64,000 bases of DNA from Alkalihalophilus marmarensis DSM 21297 (GCF_000474275.2 NZ_ATAE01000023.1:1-64000); one strand, 5' to 3'; shown: positions 42,974 to 52,922, counted from the first letter of the stretch. The notes: a model not told the origin generated them from the sequence alone. Program-made: numbers and translations.

Positions 42974-43531
42974 GTGAAAGTAGTCGTGGGGCTTGGTAAC
43001 CCTGGCACAAAGTATGCAGGGACTCGTCATAATATTGGTTTTGATATTATTGATTACTGTGCAAAAGAGCTTGGGATAGAACTAGATCAAGCTAAGTTCA
43101 AGGGAGTATATGGCACAAAGGTAATCAATGGGGAAAAAGTATTCTTCTTAAAACCCCTTACTTACATGAACTTATCTGGAGAGTCGGTAAGGCCTCTCCT
43201 TGATTATTTTAATATCGATATTGAGGATTTAGTCGTCATTTACGATGATTTGGATTTGCCGGCTGGAAAGATCCGTCTGCGTCAAAAAGGCAGCGCTGGT
43301 GGTCATAACGGTATTAAATCGCTTATCCAACATCTAGGAACCGATAAATTTAAACGAATTCGAGTTGGGATCGATCGACCTAAAAACGGCGAACCTATTG
43401 TTAATTACGTTTTAGGAACGTATCATCCTGATGAACGAGAAGCAGTGAATGAATCGATCGTACAAGCAGCTAAAGCTGTAGAAGCTTGGACTGAGAAACC
43501 TTTTCTAGAAGTAATGAACCAATTTAATTAA
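42974..43531 (+). CDS. pth: Peptidyl-tRNA hydrolase
   Basis: Releases tRNA from prematurely dropped peptidyl-tRNA; known as spoVC in B. subtilis. The 185 residues begin [20 protein letters not shown], with the catalytic His in TRHNIGF, and contain [15 protein letters not shown] and [17 protein letters not shown] 42974 is chosen because it gives the family N-terminus; TTG 42950 lies at the base of the ctc terminator. Confidence 0.96.
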   Translation: MKVVVGLGNPGTKYAGTRHNIGFDIIDYCAKELGIELDQAKFKGVYGTKVINGEKVFFLKPLTYMNLSGESVRPLLDYFNIDIEDLVVIYDDLDLPAGKIRLRQKGSAGGHNGIKSLIQHLGTDKFKRIRVGIDRPKNGEPIVNYVLGTYHPDEREAVNESIVQAAKAVEAWTEKPFLEVMNQFN

Positions 43532-43557
43532 TTGTCCCATTATGCATGAATGTTGGT

Positions 43558-43587
43558 GCATAGGCTCCTTATGACATGATCATACTG
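43558..43587 (+). promoter_or_regulatory. Candidate forespore (sigma-G/sigma-F) promoter of fin
   Basis: GCATA (43558-43562), 18 nt, CATACTG (43581-43587) matches the sigma-G pattern GHATR-N18-CATNHTA except at the last base. Fin is forespore-expressed in B. subtilis. Confidence 0.5.
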
Positions 43588-43624
43588 AAGGTATAAGAGT
43601 ATGTGAAGTGAGGAGGGGCATTCT

Positions 43625-43852
43625 ATGGCTATTCATTATTATTGCAGACATTGCAAAACGAATATTGGTCAGCTAGAAAGCCACACAGATGCTAGATCAC
43701 TTGGTTTTGACCATTTAACGTCTAATGAAAGACAAGATATGTTATCATATCAAACAAATGGAGATCTCTATGTGAACGTAGTGTGTGATGATTGCGAAGA
43801 AGCATTAACGAGAAATCCTGATTTTTATGAATTAGATACATTTATTCAATAA
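43625..43852 (+). CDS. fin: Anti-sigma-F factor Fin
   Basis: A small protein that in B. subtilis antagonises sigma-F to help the switch to sigma-G in the forespore; formerly yabK. The 75 residues have CRHC near the N-terminus and CDDC in the C-terminal half, a likely zinc site, with GFDHLTSNERQDMLSY between. GAGGAGGGG precedes the ATG. It lies between pth and mfd, as in B. subtilis. Confidence 0.93.
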   Translation: MAIHYYCRHCKTNIGQLESHTDARSLGFDHLTSNERQDMLSYQTNGDLYVNVVCDDCEEALTRNPDFYELDTFIQ

Positions 43853-43902
43853 TAGCAATTCATAATAGCAGTTAATAAGGACTGTTATAAGCTTCAGGAA
43901 GT

Positions 43903-43930
43903 GCTTTGGCAATATGCCAAAGCGTTTTTC
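43903..43930 (+). terminator. fin terminator
   Basis: GCTTTGGC (43903-43910) pairs with GCCAAAGC (43916-43923), followed by G and T residues. The rest of the gap to mfd (to 44135) is AT-rich, with no clear signal. Confidence 0.88.
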
Positions 43931-44135
43931 TGTTTTGAAATTTTAATAAGTGGCAGGTAAGTGCTATTATAAGTCGAACATAGTTATAAATAAAACGATT
44001 ATATGAATTGGTATGCTTAAATGAAAAATGAACGTCTGCTTAAGACAAAAAGTTAACTTGTTTTGTCATACTACTTAAAAAGGCAGAGTAGCAATAAACA
44101 AAGTAGAATAGGTGTTGAATAACAGGGGGAACAAC

Positions 44136-47100
44136 ATGTTAGGATTGCAAAAGTATTTTCTAGTAAATGATGAGGTTAAAGCGGTTTCATCTAGTGTTGA
44201 AGCTGGAATGAAAGAGCAGCTGCTCTCAGGCTTAACAGGTTCTAGCCGGACGCTGTTAATGGCTGCTTTATACAAGGAAACGAAAAAGATGCAAGTAGTC
44301 ATTACTCATAATCTTTTTCAAGCACAGAAGGTGTATGAGGATTTAATTGACTTAGTAGGGGAAGAGGACGTTCATCTTTATCCAGTTAATGAGCTTATTT
44401 CCTCGGAAATTGCCATTGCTAGTCCTGAGATGAAGTCACAGCGTATAGACGTATTAAATAAGTTAATAGCTGGCTTTGAAGGGATTATCATTGTTCCTTT
44501 AGCAGGGATAAGAAGATTACTGCCTCCAACTTACTTATGGAAGGACAGTCAATTAAATATCTCTGTTGGCCGGGATATCGGCGAGATCCATAATGTGATA
44601 ACAAAATTGGTTATGATGGGCTTTGAGCGTGTGGATATGGTGTCATCTCCAGGAGAGTTCAGTGTGCGAGGAGGCATTATTGATATTTATCCTTTAACGG
44701 AATCAAACCCTATACGTGTCGAATTATTTGATACTGAAATCGATTCAATCAGAACGTTTCTCATTGAGACACAGCGCTCTGAAAAAGAACTAAAGGAAAT
44801 TACCATTGGACCAGCCGAAGAGGTTATTTTACAAGACCAACATTATCAACACGCCGCTAACAAGCTACAAGAACAGCTGTCAGCTACATTAAAAAAAGTG
44901 AAAGCTAAACAAACAAAAGAAAAGCTGTCTCAAAATATTTCTTATGAAATAGGACAGCTCAAACAGCGTTCGAGCTTCCAAGGTATGTATAAATACATGT
45001 CTTTTTACTATGAAGTAAAGAGTACGTTGCTCTCTTATCTTCCAGATGATGCATTGATTATTATAGATGAGATGAGCCGGGTTAAAGAGATGGCAGACAA
45101 CTTAGAGAAAGAAGAAGCAGAATGGAGCACGGCCCTCCTAGCGCAGGGAGAGACGGTACATGAGGCAACGATGTCACTAGATGCACTCGAGGGTATGAAA
45201 AAGTCTTCTCATTCGATTATTTATTTATCGTTATTCTTAAAGCACATTCCATCAACGAGCCCAGAAAATGTGGTGAACTTTACGTGTAAATCGATGCAAA
45301 ACTTCCACGGGCAAATGCAGCTTCTGCAATCAGAAGTAAAGCGCTGGCAAAAATCCGGCTATGCGATTGTATTTTTAGCGGGTTCTAAAGAGCGTGCGCA
45401 ACGACTAGCATTGAACTTAGATGAAGAAGGCATAGACGCTCATTTAGTAGAGAGGGCGACGGAGCTTACTGAAAATACGGTTCACTTGATGGTTGGTCAG
45501 TTAAACAGTGGTTTTGAGCTGCCGTCTCATAAGCTTGTCGTCATTACTGAGGAAGAAGTATACGCCAAGCAGCAAAAGCGTGTACAGCGTAATAAGCAAA
45601 AGTTATCAAATGCAGAGCGTATTAAAAGCTACTCCGAATTAAAGGTCGGAGATTTAGTCGTTCATACGAACCACGGGATCGGTAAATATTTGGGTGTTGA
45701 AACCCTTGAAATCAACGGACTGCACAAAGACTATCTGCACTTACGTTACGCTGGTGATGATAAACTTTACGTACCTGTTGAACAAATTGATCAAGTGCAA
45801 AAGTATGTAGGGTCAGAAGAAAAAGATCCTAAAATTTATGCACTGGGCGGAAATGACTGGAAGAAAGTGAAGAAGCGCGTTCAATCTTCAGTTGAAGACA
45901 TAGCGGATGATTTAATTAAATTGTATGCCGAACGTGAAGCAAGCAAGGGCCATGCCTACTCAAAAGACGGGGCTGAACAAGCTGATTTTGAAGGGACCTT
46001 TCCATATCAAGAAACGGAAGATCAAATCAGGGCAGTTGAAGAAATTAAAGAAGATATGGAAAAAGAAAGACCGATGGACCGCCTGCTGTGCGGGGATGTA
46101 GGGTATGGGAAGACTGAAGTTGCTATACGAGCTGCTTTTAAAGCTATTATGGACGGCAAACAGGTAGCTATATTAGTTCCTACCACCATTTTAGCTCAGC
46201 AGCATTACGAAACGATTAAAGAACGATTTGCTGATTTTCCGATTAATATTGGAGTCCTTAGCCGTTTCCGCTCAAGAAAAGAACAAACAGAGACGCTAAA
46301 AGGCTTGAAAGCAGGTTCTGTTGATTTAATCGTTGGTACACACCGTCTGCTTTCAAAAGATATTGTGTTTAAAGATCTCGGTCTTCTAATTGTTGATGAA
46401 GAACAGCGCTTTGGGGTCACTCATAAAGAGAAGATTAAACAATTGAAGGCGAATATTGATGTTCTTACATTAACAGCGACACCTATACCGCGAACGCTTC
46501 ATATGTCCATGCTTGGAGTTCGTGATTTATCCGTTATTGAGACGCCGCCTGAGAACCGCTTTCCGGTTCAAACGTATGTGGTCGAATATAATGCCTCACT
46601 TATCAGGGAAGCCATTGAGCGTGAATTAACGCGAGGCGGTCAAGTGTATTTCCTCTACAACAGAGTTGAAGATATTGAGCGGATGACAGAACAGATCTCG
46701 ATGCTTGTTCCTGATGCAAAAGTGTCATTTGCCCACGGTCAGATGAATGAAAGGGAACTTGAGTCTATTATGCTTGATTTCTTGGAAGGAAACAGCGATG
46801 TTCTTGTCACAACCACAATTATTGAAACGGGAGTAGATATCCCTAATGTAAATACACTGATCATCAATGATGCAGATAAAATGGGGCTTTCACAGCTTTA
46901 TCAAATTAGAGGCCGGGTTGGACGTTCTAACCGAGTTGCTTATGCGTACTTTACGTATCAGCGTGACAAAGTGCTGACTGAGGTCGCTGAAAAAAGACTC
47001 CAAGCCATTAAAGAGTTCACAGAACTTGGGTCAGGATTTAAAATTGCCATGCGCGATTTGACGATCCGAGGAGCTGGTAACCTGCTTGGTGCACAGCAGC

Positions 47101-47678
47101 ATGGCTTTATTGAATCGGTCGGGTTTGATTTGTACTCTCAAATGCTTAAAGAGGCGATTGAAGAGCGTAAAGGTGATAAACCGAAAGAGCCTCCATTCCA
47201 AGTTGAGATGGACATTAAAGTGGATGCCTATATACCAGAGAGTTATATTCAAGATGCTAAGCAGAAAATTGAAATGTATAAACGATTTAAAGGCTGTGAG
47301 ACAATAGAAGATCTCGCTGATTTAAAAGATGAAATGTTTGATCGTTTCGGCGAATATCCAAAGCAGGTTGAGTATCTTCTGCGTCTCACAGAAATCAAGC
47401 TGCGTGCCAATAAGGAGCGAGTCGAATCGATTGTAGAAGCGAAAAATCAAATCGATATTTTATTCTCGCCCGAAACATCAAAAGAGATGGATGGGGCGAT
47501 GTTATTTGAAATGGCTCATTCATTAGGCAGAGAGGTGACTCTTGGTACGTCTGGTGAAAAAATTAAATTTGTCATTAAAACAAAAAATATCGACGATGAA
47601 GAGCTAATCAGTAAAGTTGAATCAATCCTGCAAAGTATTCCAAAGAGCAGAAAGCAAACAACAAGTCATACGGTTTAA
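44136..47678 (+). CDS. mfd: Transcription-repair coupling factor
   Basis: Removes RNA polymerase stalled at lesions and recruits UvrA. The 1180 residues have, in order, a UvrB-like N-terminal region (FSVRGGIIDIYPL), the RNA-polymerase interaction domain (VGDLVVHTNHGIGKYLGVE), superfamily 2 helicase domains with Walker A GDVGYGKT (653-660) and DEEQ box, the TRG-type motif region RGRVGRSNRVAYAYF, and a C-terminal UvrA-binding-blocking domain. ATG 44136 lies 5 nt after AGGGGGA; GTG 44112 is less likely. Confidence 0.97.
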   Translation: MLGLQKYFLVNDEVKAVSSSVEAGMKEQLLSGLTGSSRTLLMAALYKETKKMQVVITHNLFQAQKVYEDLIDLVGEEDVHLYPVNELISSEIAIASPEMKSQRIDVLNKLIAGFEGIIIVPLAGIRRLLPPTYLWKDSQLNISVGRDIGEIHNVITKLVMMGFERVDMVSSPGEFSVRGGIIDIYPLTESNPIRVELFDTEIDSIRTFLIETQRSEKELKEITIGPAEEVILQDQHYQHAANKLQEQLSATLKKVKAKQTKEKLSQNISYEIGQLKQRSSFQGMYKYMSFYYEVKSTLLSYLPDDALIIIDEMSRVKEMADNLEKEEAEWSTALLAQGETVHEATMSLDALEGMKKSSHSIIYLSLFLKHIPSTSPENVVNFTCKSMQNFHGQMQLLQSEVKRWQKSGYAIVFLAGSKERAQRLALNLDEEGIDAHLVERATELTENTVHLMVGQLNSGFELPSHKLVVITEEEVYAKQQKRVQRNKQKLSNAERIKSYSELKVGDLVVHTNHGIGKYLGVETLEINGLHKDYLHLRYAGDDKLYVPVEQIDQVQKYVGSEEKDPKIYALGGNDWKKVKKRVQSSVEDIADDLIKLYAEREASKGHAYSKDGAEQADFEGTFPYQETEDQIRAVEEIKEDMEKERPMDRLLCGDVGYGKTEVAIRAAFKAIMDGKQVAILVPTTILAQQHYETIKERFADFPINIGVLSRFRSRKEQTETLKGLKAGSVDLIVGTHRLLSKDIVFKDLGLLIVDEEQRFGVTHKEKIKQLKANIDVLTLTATPIPRTLHMSMLGVRDLSVIETPPENRFPVQTYVVEYNASLIREAIERELTRGGQVYFLYNRVEDIERMTEQISMLVPDAKVSFAHGQMNERELESIMLDFLEGNSDVLVTTTIIETGVDIPNVNTLIINDADKMGLSQLYQIRGRVGRSNRVAYAYFTYQRDKVLTEVAEKRLQAIKEFTELGSGFKIAMRDLTIRGAGNLLGAQQHGFIESVGFDLYSQMLKEAIEERKGDKPKEPPFQVEMDIKVDAYIPESYIQDAKQKIEMYKRFKGCETIEDLADLKDEMFDRFGEYPKQVEYLLRLTEIKLRANKERVESIVEAKNQIDILFSPETSKEMDGAMLFEMAHSLGREVTLGTSGEKIKFVIKTKNIDDEELISKVESILQSIPKSRKQTTSHTV

Positions 47679-47744
47679 AAAATGGATGTGCCCTTACTTT
47701 CGATGAAGATGTAAGCAATAGAGGTAAACAAATTCTTGAATTGG

Positions 47745-47774
47745 TGAATAGTTCTTTTTATTAAACGGATAATA
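47745..47774 (+). promoter_or_regulatory. Candidate sigma-G promoter of spoVT
   Basis: TGAATA (47745-47750), 17 nt, GATAATA (47768-47774): one mismatch from the sigma-G -10 CATNHTA. spoVT is a forespore sigma-G gene in B. subtilis. Confidence 0.45.
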
Positions 47775-47855
47775 GTAGTATGAAGCGATGATTTCACACT
47801 TTTAAACGTAGACACATCAAGACTATTACATCTTCAGAAAGTGGGGCACAGCAGC

Positions 47856-48395
47856 ATGAAAGCAACTGGCATAGTACGACGTATTGATGATTTAGGTCGT
47901 GTCGTAATCCCGAAAGAAATCCGCAGAACCCTTCGCATCCGTGAAGGAGACCCTCTTGAGATCTTTGTTGATCGTGACGGAGAAGTCATCTTGAAAAAGT
48001 ATTCTCCGATCTCAGAGCTTGGCGATTTTGCAAAAGAGTACGCAGAGGCGTTGTATGACAGCCTAAATCACCATGTGTTGATTGCTGATCGTGATACATA
48101 TATCGCGGTGGCAGGCGCATCGAAAAAAGAGTTCTCTAATAAAGCAATCGGAGAAATTGTCGAGATGGCAATGGATGACCGAAAGTCTAAGCTTGAAGCT
48201 AACTCTGGTGAGTACAACTTAGTTGGAGATCATACTGACAGTCTTAAAGGGTTTGTCGTGGCTCCGATTATTGCAAATGGAGATCCTATTGGGGCTGTTG
48301 TTATTTTCAATAAAGAACAAAGCTTGAATGGATCGTTAGAACAAAAGCTTGCAGAGACTGCAGCTAGCTTTTTAGCTCGTCAAATGGAACATTAA
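47856..48395 (+). CDS. spoVT: Stage V sporulation regulator SpoVT
   Basis: Forespore transcription factor modulating sigma-G genes. The 179 residues comprise an AbrB-like swapped-hairpin DNA-binding domain (KATGIVRRIDDLGRVVIPKE) and a C-terminal GAF-like sensor domain (about 55-179). ATG 47856 gives the same N-terminus as B. subtilis SpoVT; GTG 47841 would add five residues. It follows mfd as in B. subtilis. Confidence 0.96.
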   Translation: MKATGIVRRIDDLGRVVIPKEIRRTLRIREGDPLEIFVDRDGEVILKKYSPISELGDFAKEYAEALYDSLNHHVLIADRDTYIAVAGASKKEFSNKAIGEIVEMAMDDRKSKLEANSGEYNLVGDHTDSLKGFVVAPIIANGDPIGAVVIFNKEQSLNGSLEQKLAETAASFLARQMEH

Positions 48396-48400
48396 AAGTC

Positions 48401-48437
48401 AAAGCTTGTCTCCTGTCTGGGAGGACAAGCTTTTTCC
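48401..48437 (+). terminator. spoVT terminator
   Basis: AAAGCTTGTC (48401-48410) pairs with GACAAGCTTT (48424-48433), with extra pairing toward the loop and a T-run. Confidence 0.9.
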
Positions 48438-48574
48438 TTTTTATTAATCTTAAATGCATTAACCTAAACCATTAACCTTAATTCACTAACCGTAAAATAT
48501 GCAGGGTAATACTTGGTTTCATTCCTCAATTTTATTATGATAAGGAAAGGTATATAAGTGGAGGAGGACACCAT

Positions 48575-50170
48575 TTGCAACAAGAACAAAGCCATCAGCT
48601 GATTAAAGGTGCGATGGCGTTATCTGCTGCTGCTTTGTTTGCGAAAATATTGAGCGCAGGATATAGAATCCCCTATCAAAATATAGCGGGAGATATTGGA
48701 TTTTATGTGTATCAGCAGCTTTATCCTTTTTATGGTTTGGTCATGCTTTTGTCTATGTATGGATTTCCGGTGGTCATCTCAAAAAGAGTTGCTGAACTAG
48801 AAGCGGCAGGACAAGTACAGAGGGCGAGGCTGACAGTGGCGGTTTCCTTTTATGGCTTACTCGTTCTAGCTGCAGCAGCGTGGGCTGCTATGTACTTTAG
48901 TGCACCACTGTTAGCGCAAGTTATGGGAGATACGCAATTAACTGCACCGCTGCGTGCAGTGAGTTTAACATTTTGGTTTATTCCCTTTTTAAGTGTAGGA
49001 AGAGGCCTTCACCAAGCAAGGCGTGAACTGCTTCCGACAGCGATCTCTCACATCAGCGAACAGTTTGTGCGAGTTGCGATGATTATTATTTTTGTTGTCG
49101 TGATTATGAGTCAAACGGCTAACCCGTATGAGGCAGGCATGGGGGCAGTATATGGGTCCTTAATCGGGGGAGTTGTTGGTGTGATTGTAATTATTTCCTT
49201 ATCAAAATCTATCGCTTGGACGGAGTGGCTGAAGGTGAGTGGGGCATCACTCAAGGAAGTGTTATCCATCCACTCCTTGCTTTTTAAACAAGGTATTTTC
49301 ATTTGTATCAGTGCGCTATTATTTATTTTTATTCAATTTATTGATGCATTTACGATGATTCCACTCCTTCAAAACTATGGATTAATAGGTGAGCATACCT
49401 ATGCCGCTAAAGGAGTGTATGATCGAGGGCAGCCGTTATTACAGCTTGGGACCATTGTAACAACCACATTCTCATTGGCTCTCGTACCGCTGATCGCACA
49501 AGCAATCGCCGCAAAGGAAAGAGAAAAAGCAGGTCTTTATCGTGATTTAGCTATGCGGTTAACGTTATTTATCGGCGGAGCGGCTTCTATCGGACTTTTT
49601 ATGATTATTGAACCGGCTAATATTATGTTATATGGTAATTCCCGTGGTTCTGAGGTTTTGGCTGTTTTAGCCTTCGCTATATTCTTTAGCTCGATTTATT
49701 TAACAACGGCTGCCATCTTGCAAGGATATGGTTATGTTCATATACCAGCTTGGGTTATGGGTCTTGGTATTCTCGTGAAGCTTGGGCTTAATGTTCTATT
49801 AGTCCCTGTTATAGGGACGCTAGGAAGTGCCGTGTCAACGGTTGCAGCTATTGCATGCATGGCGCTTGTTCATTTAGTAATAATTAGAAAGCTTGAAGGC
49901 TTTGTCATAAGATCGAATCAGTACTACTGGCTGCTTTTTGGCGCAATGATTTTGCTTATTGTCATAACGTTTACATGGGGTGGATTGGTATCTTACCTGT
50001 TTGATATGGAAGGAAGCAGAATCCAAGCAGCTGCAGTCGCCTTATCAACCGTGATGGCTGGAGGTGCAGTGATCGGGTGGTACTTCTTCTTTTTACCGAT
50101 TCTTAAGGAGGAAGAATGGCAGGCTGTACCGAAATTAAATAAGCTGCGCTTAAAGGTGCGCAGAAGATAA
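48575..50170 (+). CDS. yabM: Polysaccharide-biosynthesis/MOP-superfamily exporter (YabM-like)
   Basis: A multi-spanning membrane protein of 531 residues with about 14 hydrophobic segments, of the SpoVB/MurJ-like oligosaccharide flippase group. The N-terminal LIKGAMALSAAALFAKILSA and the Arg-containing SAGYRIPYQN are typical. The start is TTG 48575 after GGAGGAC. In B. subtilis YabM can act as a lipid II flippase-related protein, but the substrate here is inferred only. It begins the yabM-yabN-hslR-yabP-yabQ-divIC cluster; yabN starts 12 nt after. Confidence 0.9.
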   Translation: MQQEQSHQLIKGAMALSAAALFAKILSAGYRIPYQNIAGDIGFYVYQQLYPFYGLVMLLSMYGFPVVISKRVAELEAAGQVQRARLTVAVSFYGLLVLAAAAWAAMYFSAPLLAQVMGDTQLTAPLRAVSLTFWFIPFLSVGRGLHQARRELLPTAISHISEQFVRVAMIIIFVVVIMSQTANPYEAGMGAVYGSLIGGVVGVIVIISLSKSIAWTEWLKVSGASLKEVLSIHSLLFKQGIFICISALLFIFIQFIDAFTMIPLLQNYGLIGEHTYAAKGVYDRGQPLLQLGTIVTTTFSLALVPLIAQAIAAKEREKAGLYRDLAMRLTLFIGGAASIGLFMIIEPANIMLYGNSRGSEVLAVLAFAIFFSSIYLTTAAILQGYGYVHIPAWVMGLGILVKLGLNVLLVPVIGTLGSAVSTVAAIACMALVHLVIIRKLEGFVIRSNQYYWLLFGAMILLIVITFTWGGLVSYLFDMEGSRIQAAAVALSTVMAGGAVIGWYFFFLPILKEEEWQAVPKLNKLRLKVRRR

Positions 50171-50182
50171 GAGGGATAAGAC

Positions 50183-51640
50183 ATGAGTACAATTAATATT
50201 ATAGGGCTCGGAGCGGGAGATATAGAGCAGATGCCGCTTGGGGTGTATCGGCACTTGAAGCAAGCAGAAGTGCTGTATGTCCGCACAGAAGACCATCCTG
50301 TTTTAGACGAGCTGCGTCATGAAGGTGTTACGTTTCAGTCGTTTGATCACGTATATGAGCAATTTGATCAATTTGAAGATGTATACCGAAGCATTACTGC
50401 ACAGCTTATAGAGGCCGCATCAGAAGGAGCTATTACTTATGCGGTGCCGGGGCATCCCTTTGTCGCTGAGAGGACGATCCAACTATTACTCGATGAAACG
50501 AAGGATAAAGAGATCCATCTTGAATTTTTAGGCGGGCAAAGCTTTCTTGACCCGATGTATAATGCTCTTAAGATTGATCCGATTGAAGGGTGTCAGATCG
50601 TTGACGGAACGGCACTAAATCGAGATGAGCTTGAACTGACTCACCACATCATTATTGTCCAAGTATATGATGCGATGATTGCATCTGATGTGAAACTAAC
50701 ATTAATGGAGCGACTGCCTGATGATTATGAAGTCGTTATTGCAACAGCGGTCGGATCAGCTAAAGAACAACTGACTAAGGTTCCTTTATATGAACTAGAT
50801 CATGCAACCACATTAAATAATTTAACTGCGGTCTACGTGCCCCCTGTTAAAGATGAAGCCTTACTAGCTGCGGAGTTTACAAGATTACGTGAAGTCATAG
50901 CGGCACTCAGAGGACCGGATGGGTGCCCGTGGGATAAAAAACAGACGCATCAATCATTAAAGAAATACCTCATTGAAGAAGCGTACGAGGTGCTAGAAGC
51001 GATTGATGAAGAGGATGATGATCATGTCATTGAAGAGCTTGGGGATATCCTTTTGCAAGTCATGCTTCATGCTCAAATTGGAGAAGATGAAGGCTGGTTC
51101 TCTATCGGTGATATCATCGAATCAACAACGGAGAAAATGATTCGCCGCCATCCGCATGTATTTGGAAATGAGTGTGCAGAAGATGCAGAAGCAGTGCTTG
51201 CAAATTGGGAAGAGATTAAGAAGGCTGAAAAAGGGAACAAAGAAGAGAGCATGCTAGATGGAATTCCAAAAGGTCTGCCTTCCCTGATGACAGCAGATCA
51301 GCTTCAGAAAAAAGCAGCCCGCGTAGGTTTTGATTGGGATGATGTCCAGCCGATGTGGGATAAGCTTACTGAAGAGCTTGCCGAATTCCGTGAAGAAGTG
51401 GGTGTCGGCCATAAAGAAAATATGGAAAAAGAGCTTGGTGATATTTTGTTTGTGATTGTTAATATCGCGCGCTTTTATAAAATAAATTCAGAAGAAGCAC
51501 TGCGCTTAACGAATCAAAAATTTAAAAATCGTTTTACTTACATTGAACAGCAGGTGAAGAATACGAACAAAGAAATGACAGATTGCACGTTAGAAGAGCT
51601 TGATCAGCTGTGGGACGAATCTAAATCTACTTATAAATAG
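50183..51640 (+). CDS. yabN: Tetrapyrrole-methylase-like / MazG nucleotide pyrophosphohydrolase fusion (YabN)
   Basis: A two-domain protein of 485 residues. Residues ~1-210 form an SAM-dependent methylase-like domain (INIIGLGAGDIEQMPLG; ITYAVPGHPFVAERT). Residues ~225-485 form a MazG NTP pyrophosphohydrolase with two EExxE-type helices (LIEEAYEVLEAIDEEDDDHV and a second near ELGDILFVIVNIARF). It likely hydrolyses non-canonical or excess NTPs. The ATG follows AGAGGGATAAG. It is sandwiched between yabM and hslR with short gaps, as in B. subtilis. Confidence 0.95.
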   Translation: MSTINIIGLGAGDIEQMPLGVYRHLKQAEVLYVRTEDHPVLDELRHEGVTFQSFDHVYEQFDQFEDVYRSITAQLIEAASEGAITYAVPGHPFVAERTIQLLLDETKDKEIHLEFLGGQSFLDPMYNALKIDPIEGCQIVDGTALNRDELELTHHIIIVQVYDAMIASDVKLTLMERLPDDYEVVIATAVGSAKEQLTKVPLYELDHATTLNNLTAVYVPPVKDEALLAAEFTRLREVIAALRGPDGCPWDKKQTHQSLKKYLIEEAYEVLEAIDEEDDDHVIEELGDILLQVMLHAQIGEDEGWFSIGDIIESTTEKMIRRHPHVFGNECAEDAEAVLANWEEIKKAEKGNKEESMLDGIPKGLPSLMTADQLQKKAARVGFDWDDVQPMWDKLTEELAEFREEVGVGHKENMEKELGDILFVIVNIARFYKINSEEALRLTNQKFKNRFTYIEQQVKNTNKEMTDCTLEELDQLWDESKSTYK

Positions 51641-51653
51641 GGGAGAGACACAT

Positions 51654-51920
51654 ATGAGACTAGATAAATTTTTGAAAGTATCTCGTTTAATTAAACGACG
51701 CACACTTGCTAAAGAAGTATGTGACCAAGGCCGAATCAGCATAAATGGCCAGAAAGCGAAAGCAGGGTCAAATGTCAAAGCTGGAGATGAACTGGTAGTT
51801 AGGTTCGGTCAGAAGCTTGTAACGGTAGAAATTAATGAAGTGAAAGAAACGAGCCGTAAAGAAGAGGCCGGCTCCATGTATACGATAGTAAAAGAAGAAT
51901 CTTTAAAAGATAATCACTGA
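51654..51920 (+). CDS. hslR: Ribosome-associated heat-shock protein, S4 domain (RqcP/HslR)
   Basis: An S4-domain RNA-binding protein of 88 residues. B. subtilis YabO (RqcP) acts with RqcH in ribosome-associated quality control, adding C-terminal alanine tails to stalled chains. The S4 fold is clear: MRLDKFLKVSRLIKRRTLAK and GRISINGQKAKAGSNVKAGD. ATG 51654 follows GGGGAGAG; the upstream in-frame start overlaps yabN. Confidence 0.94.
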   Translation: MRLDKFLKVSRLIKRRTLAKEVCDQGRISINGQKAKAGSNVKAGDELVVRFGQKLVTVEINEVKETSRKEEAGSMYTIVKEESLKDNH

Positions 51921-52019
51921 CTGTAAGAAAGTAGGAACAAGCTTCATAATGGGAGCTTGTTCTATTTTTTTTGCTCTGTTCATACACATGTGGTAAAGAA
52001 CAGAGAGGGGAAGATAAAA

Positions 52020-52331
52020 ATGACGGATCAATATGAGTTTGGAACTCCAATGGGGCGGGAAAGAAAGAATAATGATCATGATATTACCCTGCGTGGGAGA
52101 AAACAATTAGATATTACTGGTGTAAAACAAGTAGAGAGCTTTGATAATGAAGAGTTTCTGTTGGAAACAGTAATGGGTTTTTTATCAGTCAGAGGGCGTA
52201 ATCTTCATATGAAAAACCTTAATGTTGAACTCGGTCTTGTGTCCATCGAAGGGAAAATTGATGACTTTGTCTATCTTGATCAGAGCCAGCAAGATAAATC
52301 CAAAGGGTTCTTTGGGAAACTATTCAAGTGA
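52020..52331 (+). CDS. yabP: Sporulation protein YabP
   Basis: Required for spore cortex/coat formation in B. subtilis, with unclear biochemistry. The 103 residues contain the YabP/YqfC family core (HDITLRGRKQLDITGVKQVE, then LHMKNLNVELGLVSIEGKID). Length matches B. subtilis (100 residues). ATG 52020 lies after GAGAGGGGAAG. The stop overlaps the yabQ start by 4 nt, implying translational coupling. Confidence 0.93.
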   Translation: MTDQYEFGTPMGRERKNNDHDITLRGRKQLDITGVKQVESFDNEEFLLETVMGFLSVRGRNLHMKNLNVELGLVSIEGKIDDFVYLDQSQQDKSKGFFGKLFK

Positions 52332-52909
52332 GTCTGACGGTTCAATTTTACACAATGGTATCAATGGCTGCGATGGGCATTTGGCTCGGTGCAGCGATTG
52401 ATACGTATGGACGCTTCCTTCGAAAACGACGCTCCTTCCACTGGTTGACGGCCTTAAAAGATGTATTATTTTGGTTGATTCAAGGGCTGATCGTTTTTTA
52501 TGTACTCCTTGAATCAAATCATGGTGAAGTCAGGTTTTATGTATTTTTAGCTATCTTATGCGGCTACGCCTGCTATAAAGCGCTGCTTCAGAACACTTAT
52601 CAGCGCTCATTAGAAGGAATTATTCGATTATCTATTGCTTTTTACCGCTTTGTCACAAATTTGTTCAATATCCTACTTATTGTTCCTGTAAAGTACGTAT
52701 TGAAACTGCTTTATACGTTAGGTATGATGGTAGTAACTGCTATTGTGGCTATCTTTTTATTTATCTTCAGAATCATCTGGAGGCCGTTAAGATGGGCCTT
52801 GCGTTTAATCGGAAAAGCCACACGAATAGATAGAGCTTATAAAAAACTTTCGCCTTATTTTTTGAAAATAAAGGAATATATAAAGGCGATGCGGAAAAAG
52901 AAAGAGTAA
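52328..52909 (+). CDS. yabQ: Sporulation membrane protein YabQ
   Basis: A membrane protein of 193 residues with about five hydrophobic segments, needed for cortex formation in B. subtilis. The N-terminus shows QFYTMVSMAAMGIWLGAAID followed by a basic segment and DVLFWLIQGLIVFYVLL; the C-terminus is Lys-rich. The start is GTG 52328, overlapping yabP. divIC follows 13 nt later. Confidence 0.92.
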   Translation: MSLTVQFYTMVSMAAMGIWLGAAIDTYGRFLRKRRSFHWLTALKDVLFWLIQGLIVFYVLLESNHGEVRFYVFLAILCGYACYKALLQNTYQRSLEGIIRLSIAFYRFVTNLFNILLIVPVKYVLKLLYTLGMMVVTAIVAIFLFIFRIIWRPLRWALRLIGKATRIDRAYKKLSPYFLKIKEYIKAMRKKKE

Positions 52910-52922
52910 GGAGGGGATAAAA

